A DNA stretch of 64,000 nt from Pseudonocardia sp. N23 (GTDB lineage: Bacteria > Actinomycetota > Actinomycetes > Mycobacteriales > Pseudonocardiaceae): the NCBI RefSeq assembly GCF_002583555.1, contig NZ_BEGX01000016.1:35507-99506 (forward strand), given 5' to 3'. Below, piece by piece: positions 58,000 through 64,000 of the stretch. The notes below the pieces were generated by a model. It worked only from the letters and a program-made list of their open reading frames with translations. It did not search any database and was not told the DNA's origin. The first letter of the stretch is position 1. Each line of letters begins with the position of its first letter. Made by a program: the position numbers and the translations under genes.

Positions 58000-58721
58000 G
58001 AGTTCCCTCGCTCGATCCAGGCGACGAGACGCTCCACCGCGTACTCGCCGAATTCCTTGGCCGGCCGCTGGTCCGCCGACTTCGCCTCGCCCGCGAACTC
58101 CTTGAGCAACCGCAGCGCCGACGGCTCGCGACCGGCGAGCTCGGCGACCGTGCGCTCGACCGTCGTGTCCAGGTCCGCCTCGGCGACGACGCGGCTGACC
58201 AGGCCGAGCCGCAGCGCCTCGGCCGCGCCGACCTTGCGCGAGGTGAGCACGAGGTCGTCGGCGGCCTTCGGGGTGACGTGGCGGTACAGGTAGGTGAGCA
58301 CGACCAGCGGCGGCAGACCGGCCGCCAGCTCGTCGAAGCCCAGCGTCGCGGTGTCGGCGGCGATCGCGATGTCGGAGTGCAGCGCGAGCCCGGTCCCGAA
58401 GCCGAACGCGCGGCCGCGCACCGCGGTCACGCTGATCCCGGGGAACGAGGCGAGCAGGTCGTTGGCGCGCAGGATGAGCCGCAGGTTGTCCGCACGGCTG
58501 ACGCCGGGGACGCGTTCGCCCTTGTCGCGGCCCAGCGTGAGGTCGGTGCCGTTGCCGGCCACGACGAGGACGTTCGCGCCGCAGGTGTGGGCCTGCTCGA
58601 GGCCGTCGATGAACGCGGTCATCGTGGCATAGGTGATCGTGTTCGCGTGGTCGGGTCTGTTGAAGGTCACGCGCGCGACGCCGTCGGCATGCGCGACGAG
58701 CACCGGATCGGGCTCGGTCAT
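57996..58721 (-). CDS. Enoyl-CoA hydratase/isomerase family protein
   Basis: The 241-residue crotonase-fold product has NRPDHANTITYATM, the oxyanion segment VAGNGTDLTLGRDKGE and VRGRAFGFGTGLALHSDIAI, with FDELAAGLPPLVVLTYL at the catalytic-Glu position. The loop sequences differ from the other two hydratases in the window, so a different reaction such as hydrolysis or dechlorination-type chemistry is possible. Overlaps the MFS start and follows the monooxygenase gene by 16 bases. Confidence 0.85.
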   Translation of the reverse strand: MTEPDPVLVAHADGVARVTFNRPDHANTITYATMTAFIDGLEQAHTCGANVLVVAGNGTDLTLGRDKGERVPGVSRADNLRLILRANDLLASFPGISVTAVRGRAFGFGTGLALHSDIAIAADTATLGFDELAAGLPPLVVLTYLYRHVTPKAADDLVLTSRKVGAAEALRLGLVSRVVAEADLDTTVERTVAELAGREPSALRLLKEFAGEAKSADQRPAKEFGEYAVERLVAWIERGNS

Positions 58722-58737
58722 GGTTTCGCTTCCGGGT

Positions 58738-60036
58738 TCAGGGGAGGGGTGGGAGGCCGAGATTCGTGCGCAGCGTCGTACCGGCGTAGTCGTGCTGGAA
58801 CAGACATCGCTTGCGCAACAACGGAATGACGTGCTCGACGACGTCCTCCAGCCCCGACGGGAAGGCGTCGATCATGAGGTTGAAGCCGTCGACCGCACCG
58901 GCGTCGACCCATGTCTCGATGGTGTCGGCGATCTCCTCGGGAGTGCCGACGACCTGCTGGTGCCCGCCGCCGTTGGCGTAGAGCAGCTCGCGGACGGTCA
59001 GGTTCTCCCGCGTCGCGAGCTCGACGGCGGCGTCGCGGAACCCGTGCGAGCCGCGGAACGCGTCGTTGGCCCGGATCAGCTCGACCGGCAGCGGCTCGTC
59101 GAGCTCCAACGCCTCGACCGGCACGCCGACCCGCAGCGCCAGCTTCTCCAGCTCCGGGCCGACGCCGCGCAGCTCGTCGAGCTTCTCCTTGCGCGCCTTG
59201 GCCTCGGCGCTGGTGCTGCCGACGACCGGCAGCAGCCCCGGCACGATCTTCACCGCGTCGGCGGAGCGGCCGTAGCCGACGGCGCGGCGGCGCACGTCGG
59301 TGCGGAAGGCCGTCGCGGCCTCGATGGTGTTCTGCGCGGTGAACACGACGTCGGCGTACTGCGCCGCCAGGTCGCGCCCGCCCTCGGACGCCCCGGCCTG
59401 GAAGATCACCGGCCGGCCCTGCTGCGAGCGCGGCAGCGTCGACGGGCCGCGGACGGAGAAGTGCTCGCCGACGTGGTCGAGGGTGTGCACCCGCGCGGCG
59501 TCGACGAACGTGCCCGCCGCCTTGTCTCCGACGGCGGCGTCGGCCTCCCAGCTCTCCCAGAGGTCGATGACGACCTCGAGGAACTCCCGGGCGCGGGCGT
59601 AGCGCTGGTCGTGGGCGGGCAGCGGCATCCCGCCGAAGTTGCCCGCGACCGCCGGGACGAACGTCGTCACCGCGTTCCAGCCGGCCCGGCCACGGCTCAT
59701 GTGGTCGAGGCTCGCGAAGCGCCGGGCCAGGTTGAAGGGCTCGTTGAACGTCGTCGACGAGGTGCCGACGAGCCCGATCCGCTCGGTGTGGGCGGCCATC
59801 ACGGCCAGCGTCACCGCCGGGTCGAGCGACCCGAGGTTGGGCCGGGCGAAGCGCTCCTCGCTGACGTCGAGGGTGTCGGCGAGGAAGATCGCGTGCAGCG
59901 CACCGGCTTCGGCGGTCCGCGCGATGTGGGCGTAGTAGTCCGGGTCCACGTAGTCGAACGCGTCGCCGTCGCGGTAGCGCCAGGAGCCGTGGTGCATGCC
60001 CAGGCCCATGACGGTGGCGGTCAGGATCGTCTCCAC
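58738..60036 (-). CDS. FMN-dependent monooxygenase, NtaA/SnaA/DszA type (LLM)
   Basis: The 432-residue luciferase-like protein has HHGSWRYRDGDAFDYVDPDY, SLDHMSRGRAGWNAVTTF, RYARAREFLEVVIDLWESWE, and QGRPVIFQAGASEGGRDLAA. These are hallmarks of the two-component nitrilotriacetate/alkyl-sulfone monooxygenases that use reduced FMN. It would cleave a C-N or C-S bond or oxygenate a ring. ATG at 60036, three bases after the stop of the other LLM gene. No flavin reductase is encoded nearby. Confidence 0.9.
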   Translation of the reverse strand: METILTATVMGLGMHHGSWRYRDGDAFDYVDPDYYAHIARTAEAGALHAIFLADTLDVSEERFARPNLGSLDPAVTLAVMAAHTERIGLVGTSSTTFNEPFNLARRFASLDHMSRGRAGWNAVTTFVPAVAGNFGGMPLPAHDQRYARAREFLEVVIDLWESWEADAAVGDKAAGTFVDAARVHTLDHVGEHFSVRGPSTLPRSQQGRPVIFQAGASEGGRDLAAQYADVVFTAQNTIEAATAFRTDVRRRAVGYGRSADAVKIVPGLLPVVGSTSAEAKARKEKLDELRGVGPELEKLALRVGVPVEALELDEPLPVELIRANDAFRGSHGFRDAAVELATRENLTVRELLYANGGGHQQVVGTPEEIADTIETWVDAGAVDGFNLMIDAFPSGLEDVVEHVIPLLRKRCLFQHDYAGTTLRTNLGLPPLP

Positions 60037-60039
60037 GGC

Positions 60040-61197
60040 TCAGCCCCGCAGCCCGCGGGCCTTGAGCAGCGGGACGACGGCCTCGGTGAAGAACGCCAGC
60101 TCCGGCTCGTAGTCGTAGAAGCCCAGCTGGACGCCGTCGAACCCGGCCGCGTGCAGCCGGTCGAGCGCCTCGGCGACCCGTTCCGGGCCGCCGGTGATCT
60201 GCAGGTGCCCGCCGAGCGCGCGATCGGCCAGCACGTGCTGGGGCCAGGCCTGGGCGTCGCCGGTGGCGTGGCGGGCGTGGTAGTTGACCAGCGACCCGGT
60301 GTCGGCGTGGGCGACGATCTCGTCGCGGTAGGCGAACGCCTCCTCGTCGGTCTCGCGGCAGATGACCAGCGGGAAGATGATGACCTTGACCTCGCGGCCG
60401 TGCTTGCGGGCGGCGGCCTTGATCTTCGCGACGTGTTCGGGCATCGCGTCGATCGCGCCGTCGTAGTCCGCGCCCGCGGGGCTCGCGGTGAACACGATGT
60501 CGACGTGGCGGCCCGCGAAGTCGTAGCCCGCCGGGGAGCCGCTGGCCGCCACCAGGATCGGCCGTCCGTAGCGCGGCCGCGGCGACACGTAGGCGTCGGT
60601 CAGCTTGTAGAACTCGCCGTCGTAGGTGAGGTTCTCGCGGCCGTTCCACAGGTCGGAGAGGATCGAGGTGAACTCGTCGGCCATGTCGTAGCGGCGGTCG
60701 TGGTCGATGCGGTCCATGCCGAACATCGGCGGCTCGCCGGTGGCGTAGCCGGTGACGATGTTGAGCCCGTAGCGCCCGCCCGCGATGTGGTCGGCGGTCG
60801 CGGCGAAGCGGGCCAGGTGCATCGGGTGCCAGTTGCCGTAGAGGACGTGGACGGTGGAGATCGACAGGATGCTCGTCGTCACCGTCGAGAGCGCGATCGT
60901 CGAGATGAACGGGTCCAGGAAGTTCTCCCGGTAGTTCATCTCGCCACCGAAGCCGCCCTTGCCGACCCACTGTTGCAGCCCGAACACGAACTCGAACCCG
61001 GAGCGCTCGGCGAGCTGGGTGAGGTGGCGGTTGTACTCGAAGTCCCAGCGGGTGTCGCGGGGAAGCGTCGACTGGGAGAACGCGCCCGTCTGCAGCGGCA
61101 GGAACAGGCCGAGCATCAGCGGCTGACGGGCCGCCCGTGACAGCGGGCTGTCCGGGAAGTCGAGCGGTCCGGGACCGTGGTCGAGTGCACGTGTCAT
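60040..61197 (-). CDS. LLM-class FMN-dependent monooxygenase
   Basis: The 385-residue product has LMLGLFLPLQTGAFSQSTLP, FEYNRHLTQLAERSGFEFVF then GLQQWVGKGGF, SADHIAGG-type ATADHIAGGRYGLNIVTGYA, and RPILVAASGSPAGYDFAGRH. This matches the SsuD/SfnG/RutA branch, different from the neighbouring NtaA-type enzyme. Two different reduced-FMN monooxygenases in tandem suggest successive oxidative cleavages. ATG at 61197 overlaps the cyclase stop (ATGA). Confidence 0.88.
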   Translation of the reverse strand: MTRALDHGPGPLDFPDSPLSRAARQPLMLGLFLPLQTGAFSQSTLPRDTRWDFEYNRHLTQLAERSGFEFVFGLQQWVGKGGFGGEMNYRENFLDPFISTIALSTVTTSILSISTVHVLYGNWHPMHLARFAATADHIAGGRYGLNIVTGYATGEPPMFGMDRIDHDRRYDMADEFTSILSDLWNGRENLTYDGEFYKLTDAYVSPRPRYGRPILVAASGSPAGYDFAGRHVDIVFTASPAGADYDGAIDAMPEHVAKIKAAARKHGREVKVIIFPLVICRETDEEAFAYRDEIVAHADTGSLVNYHARHATGDAQAWPQHVLADRALGGHLQITGGPERVAEALDRLHAAGFDGVQLGFYDYEPELAFFTEAVVPLLKARGLRG

Positions 61198-61856
61198 CGG
61201 GCGGCTCCCGTGTCGGCGACCACGCGGGCCGGTCCGGCGTCGCCGCCGCGGATGGCCAGCGGGTAGGCGTGGAGATGGACCCGGGTGCCGGCCAGCCCGT
61301 CGAGGTTCGTGAGGTTCTCGGCGATGAGTACGTCGTTGCCGAGCAGCGTGCGGTGCACCGGGTAGTCGAAGCCCTCGCCGCGGCGGTGCACCGGCAGGTC
61401 GGGGGTGATCATGTCGACGCCCACGAACGGGATGCCCTGCTCCACGCACCACGCGGCCAGCTCGGGGGACAGGCTCGGGTGGTCGCCGTAGTCGGAGGTC
61501 AGGAACTTCTCGCTCCAGCCCGTCGCGACCAGCAGGAACTCACCCCGGGCCGGGGCAGGACCGCCGGCGAGCACGTCGTCGACCGTGATCTCCTCGCCCG
61601 GCTTGCGGTCCACCTTCGCGACGACGGCCGTCCCGGCGAACCGCTCGATCGGCAGTTCGTCGATCGTCGCCGCGCCGTCGACGGCGTGCGCCGGGGCGTC
61701 GATGTGCGTGCCGACGTGCAACGCCAGGGTGATCGCACTGATGTTCAAGGGGGCGCCCGCGGCGATCGAGGCGACCTGGTGGCGCTCGACCTCGGGCAGG
61801 ATCGGGATCTTGGGCATCCCGGGCCAGAGCTGGTGGGAGACGTCGACCAGTGCCAT
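61194..61856 (-). CDS. Cyclase-family (kynurenine formamidase-like) metal hydrolase
   Basis: The 220-residue product has the signature HVGTHIDAPAH (H47, H51, D53, H57), the metal site of the cyclase/formamidase family. It starts ALVDVSHQLWPGMPK (ATG at 61856; stop of the aldolase shares its first base). Members hydrolyse N-formyl, isatin or cyclic amide/lactone bonds, so a ring-opening hydrolysis fits this operon. Confidence 0.9.
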   Translation of the reverse strand: MALVDVSHQLWPGMPKIPILPEVERHQVASIAAGAPLNISAITLALHVGTHIDAPAHAVDGAATIDELPIERFAGTAVVAKVDRKPGEEITVDDVLAGGPAPARGEFLLVATGWSEKFLTSDYGDHPSLSPELAAWCVEQGIPFVGVDMITPDLPVHRRGEGFDYPVHRTLLGNDVLIAENLTNLDGLAGTRVHLHAYPLAIRGGDAGPARVVADTGAAR

Positions 61857-62782
61857 CAGGCGGCCTTCCCGGTAGGGGCGAAGAAGTCGAGGAGGTCCCA
61901 CTTCGCGAGGAACTCGCGCATCTCGGCGCGGGCGTTGTCGTCCAGGCCCGACCAGGGCCACAGGGGTTCGCCGAGCTCGCAGCCCATCAGCCCGGCCGCG
62001 GCCTTGACCGCGGGCAGGAAGCCCAGCCCGGTCCAGCGGCCCGGGAACTCGGAGAAGAACAGCTGCAGCTTCGCGGCCTCGGCGATCTCGCCGGCCTCGA
62101 CGTGTTCGACGAGCCGCGCCGCGATCGGCAGGCCCGACGTCGGCAGCATGGCGCCGCTGCCGCCCAGGACCAGCGTCGAGAGCAGCAGCTCCATGTTCGT
62201 GTAGACGTGCGCGTTGCCCTGGACGCGGTTGACCAGCCCCAGCAGCTTCTGCTCGTCGCGCGAGGTCTCCTTGATCGCGACGACGTTGGGGTGGCTGCAG
62301 ATCCGGGCCATCGTGTCGACGGAGAGGTCCACGCCCAGGCGCGGGTTGTTGTAGAGCAGCACCGGGATCGGGCTCTCGTCGGCGAGCGTCGCGAACCAGC
62401 GGTGGGCCTCGTCGGGAGTGGGTGCGGCCCCCCAGGGTTTCGGGCTCGCGACCGCGGCAGCCACCGCCGCGCCGCGCTTGTGGATCTCCGCGGCGAGGGC
62501 GATCGACTCCTTCAGCGACGGGCTGGACACGCCGGCCATGACCGGGACGTCGTCGGGCAGGCCCGCGCGGGCCGCGTCGACCAGGCCGAGCCGCGCCGCC
62601 TTCGACAGCACCTGGAACTCCTGGCTCTCCACGGCCCCGACGGTCACCGCGACGGGCCGGGCGGCGGCCAGGGCGTCGATCTGCGCGGCGAACCGCGCCT
62701 TGTCGACGCGCACGGTGGTCCCCACGAAGGGGGTCAGGGCCGCCACGACCAGTCCACGGCGCAGCACGACGTCAGCCGTCAT
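61856..62782 (-). CDS. Dihydrodipicolinate synthase (DapA)-family aldolase/hydratase
   Basis: The 308-residue TIM barrel has the catalytic Lys in VVAIKETSRD (K171), the Tyr in VLLYNNPRLG (Y144) and an N-terminal LTPF motif. In a catabolic operon this is more likely a hydratase-aldolase or a 4-hydroxy-2-oxo-acid aldolase than lysine biosynthesis; the conserved GTTGE stretch of true DapA is replaced by VGAVESQEF. First well-supported gene of the leftward operon, preceded by a 413-base region. Confidence 0.88.
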   Translation of the reverse strand: MTADVVLRRGLVVAALTPFVGTTVRVDKARFAAQIDALAAARPVAVTVGAVESQEFQVLSKAARLGLVDAARAGLPDDVPVMAGVSSPSLKESIALAAEIHKRGAAVAAAVASPKPWGAAPTPDEAHRWFATLADESPIPVLLYNNPRLGVDLSVDTMARICSHPNVVAIKETSRDEQKLLGLVNRVQGNAHVYTNMELLLSTLVLGGSGAMLPTSGLPIAARLVEHVEAGEIAEAAKLQLFFSEFPGRWTGLGFLPAVKAAAGLMGCELGEPLWPWSGLDDNARAEMREFLAKWDLLDFFAPTGKAA

Positions 62783-62884
62783 CGGAGAAACCTCTCTGGG
62801 AAGGAGATCCGGACCGGCACGCGGTCACGGACGGTGCGCCACGGAAGGGCGCGAGCTGCCCGGCTCGACGGCACGGGCTGCGGC

Positions 62885-62989
62885 TCAGCCGCGACGAGGA
62901 CCAGGACGACAGCTGCGGCAGCCGCGGTCACCGCGGGTGTCGCGCGGCCGGGACAGAACGCTGCGCTGGGAGAAGTGACGTGCGCTCAC
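62885..62989 (-). CDS. Candidate 34-residue leader peptide
   Basis: GTG at 62989 has GAGGAGGAA four bases upstream, the best ribosome-binding site in the spacer. It encodes SARHFSQRSVLSRPRDTRGD then RGCRSCRPGPRRG. The stop is 103 bases before the aldolase ATG. Short ORFs with clustered Cys codons near the stop act as cysteine-sensing attenuators upstream of sulfur genes in some actinobacteria; the two FMN monooxygenases of this operon include types that cleave C-S bonds. Speculative. Confidence 0.35.
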   Translation of the reverse strand: MSARHFSQRSVLSRPRDTRGDRGCRSCRPGPRRG

Positions 62990-63070
62990 GGTTCCTCCTC
63001 GCGTCGGTGCGGAGTCCTGCCGGGTGGTCGCTCGCGACAGTAAGTGACTGCCGCGGCATGCGCAAGACGC

Positions 63071-63115
63071 GCGTCGACGCGCGTCTACACGCGTCTACAT
63101 GATGGACGTAGATGC
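63071..63115. promoter_or_regulatory. Helically phased direct repeats, probable GntR operator
   Basis: GCGTCGAC, GCGTCTAC and GCGTCTAC start at 63071, 63081 and 63091, exactly ten bases apart, and an inverted half-site GTAGATGC lies at 63109-63116. It is 80-125 bases before the GntR start. Exact ten-base phasing puts all direct copies on one face of the helix. Confidence 0.6.
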
Positions 63116-63195
63116 GGGATTGTGCGGACACGTCCCGTACGCTGTGGCCCGTCGATGTCGGTCGGACCTCACGGTCCGGCAGGTGAGGGGGACCC

Positions 63196-63858
63196 GTGGC
63201 CGCACCCGTGCAGGCAGGCAACACCGCCGAGTCGCAGTACCTCGTGCTGCGCGACGAGATCGTCGGCGGGGCGCTGCCGCCCGGGACGACCCTGCTCGAG
63301 ACCGCTCTCGCCACCCGCCTCGGCGTCGGTCGCGCTCCCGTCCGCGAGGCCATCCTCCGCCTGGAGTGCGACGGGCTCGTCGTCCGCGGTCCCCGCGGCC
63401 CGCAGGTGCGGGCCCTCACCGCGCCCGAGGTCGTCGACATCTACCAGGCGCGCATCGCGCTGGAGGCCGAGGCCGCCGCCTCCGCGGCCGCGCACCGCTC
63501 CGCTCTCGACCTGGCCCGGCTGCGCCACGTCGACGAGGAGGCGCGCAACGCCCGCGACCAGGAGGAGCGTCGCGCCCTGCACGGCCGCTGGCACGCCGTC
63601 CTGCGCCAGGCCTGTCACAACCCCACGATCACCGGCATCCTCGAGCAGCTCGCACTGCAGCTCGCGCTCTACGACAGCGTCGACATGTCGCGGAACCCGA
63701 ACCTGGAGTCGACCGACGACGAGCACGCCGAGGTCCTCGAGGCCATCTCCGACGGCGACCAGGACCGCGCCCGCACCGTCCTGCGCGCGCACCTGGAACG
63801 CACTCGCGACGTCCGCATCGCCGCGCTCGTCCGCCAGGAGAACAGCTCCACCGGCTGA
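63196..63858 (+). CDS. GntR-family transcriptional regulator (FCD domain)
   Basis: The 220-residue product has a winged HTH (YLVLRDEIVGGALPPGTTLL, then GVGRAPVREAILRLECDGLV) and an FCD domain with RWHAVLRQACHN and NLESTDDEHAEVLEAI, whose D, H and E residues are the usual metal/ligand set. Likely repressor of the divergent aldolase operon. GTG at 63196 with GAGGGG upstream. Confidence 0.9.
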   Translation: MAAPVQAGNTAESQYLVLRDEIVGGALPPGTTLLETALATRLGVGRAPVREAILRLECDGLVVRGPRGPQVRALTAPEVVDIYQARIALEAEAAASAAAHRSALDLARLRHVDEEARNARDQEERRALHGRWHAVLRQACHNPTITGILEQLALQLALYDSVDMSRNPNLESTDDEHAEVLEAISDGDQDRARTVLRAHLERTRDVRIAALVRQENSSTG

Positions 63859-63942
63859 CCCCGCCCCCGACCCCGGCCCTCCGGCCTCCGCCGGCGCCGA
63901 ACCGGCCGCTCCACCCGCCTCCGCCGAGCTCGACGTGAGCCT

Positions 63943-63998
63943 GGTTCGGGACTGTAAAACCAACGGTGTAACTCCGATCGAGGAGGAAGCACACGATG
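63943..63998 (+). promoter_or_regulatory. Promoter region and start of a gene cut by the right edge
   Basis: GAGGAGGAAG at 63979-63988 and an ATG at 63996 mark the beginning of a rightward gene of which only the start lies in the window. Upstream, TGGTT at 63941 and AACCA at 63958 form an inverted repeat of the FadR type (TGGT..ACCA). The product cannot be told. Confidence 0.5.
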
Positions 63999-64000
63999 GC

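Larger units (their letters stand above)
62783..63195. other. Divergent control region between the aldolase operon and its GntR regulator
   Basis: 413 bases. Supported content: a candidate leader ORF at 62885-62989 (minus), direct repeats at 63071-63098, and the ribosome-binding sequence GGAAGGAG at 62798-62805. The minus frame that ends in the aldolase ATG (TGA at 62779-62781) is also open back to about 62941 and would encode a hydrophobic 50-residue peptide (AAAAAVVLVLVAAEP), but it has no ribosome-binding site, so I do not call it. Confidence 0.5.

Noticed and set aside
61856..62782. Lysine-biosynthetic dapA
   Set aside because: The gene is in a catabolic operon with monooxygenases and a CoA-ligase, and the conserved GTTGE stretch of DapA is not present; only the family-wide Lys and Tyr are kept.
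1..64000. tRNA, rRNA, riboswitch, integrase, transposase or attachment-site signals
   Set aside because: I looked for cloverleaf-like stretches, transposase or integrase motifs and direct repeats flanking the region and found none that I can support.

Overview
The window comes from a very GC-rich actinomycete. Third codon positions are almost all G or C, GTG and TTG starts are common, and most neighbouring genes overlap by ATGA, GTGA or TGATG. The gene content (P450s, FCD-type GntR regulators, DHA2 pumps, an Abhydrolase_9 membrane hydrolase, many CoA-ligases and SDRs) suggests Pseudonocardia or a close relative. That placement is inference; there is no rRNA or other marker gene here.

Bases 1-48971 are a large catabolic region for a carboxylic acid, probably alicyclic, aromatic or terpenoid, handled as CoA thioesters. 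From left to right: a leftward molybdenum-hydroxylase operon (FAD, [2Fe-2S] and molybdopterin subunits, then a P450 cut by the window edge); an unrecognised two-repeat protein with an EthD-domain partner; an enoyl-CoA hydratase/CoA-ligase pair; a first branched-chain-type ABC transporter with a fused permease-ATPase; thiolase, SDR and hydratase; an acyl-CoA dehydrogenase facing a CMD-family protein; and a FadR-like GntR regulator. Next comes a long rightward operon (20411-28235) that opens with a second copy of the two-repeat protein and continues with DUF35, thiolase-like protein, amidohydrolase, Rieske ferredoxin, CoA-ligase, SDR, amidohydrolase and SDR. After it lie an MFS transporter, two P450s, an SDR, a VOC protein and a P450-type ferredoxin, then an alcohol dehydrogenase/TIM-barrel/ketopantoate-reductase-like group. 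A second operon-like block holds a class II aldolase, an FMN alpha-hydroxyacid oxidase and a second complete branched-chain-type ABC transporter, and continues through SDRs, a VOC protein and an FAD oxidoreductase to a TrmB-like regulator.

Bases 49131-54705 look like ordinary genome: a membrane alpha/beta hydrolase, an LLM oxidoreductase divergent from a MarR regulator across a perfect palindrome, and a TetR regulator divergent from a DHA2 efflux pump across two copies of one operator. Bases 54787-63858 hold a separate leftward catabolic operon (DHDPS-like aldolase, cyclase-family hydrolase, two FMN monooxygenases, hydratase, aromatic-acid-type MFS, CoA-ligase), divergent from its likely FCD-GntR regulator.

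The most notable points are: (1) the pair of paralogous proteins at 4330 and 20411, each an internal duplication of about 100 residues that I cannot assign to a family; (2) a recurring promoter-proximal motif, core ACTATGACCCTGGATT, in front of at least six transcription units of the left cluster, which implies one regulon; (3) a dispersed palindrome family built on GAGTGGCGATGGTCGC, one copy of which is translated as the N-terminus of a VOC protein; and (4) several decayed genes (two flavoprotein relics, a P450 relic, a broken NTF2-like gene) at operon ends, showing recent gene loss.
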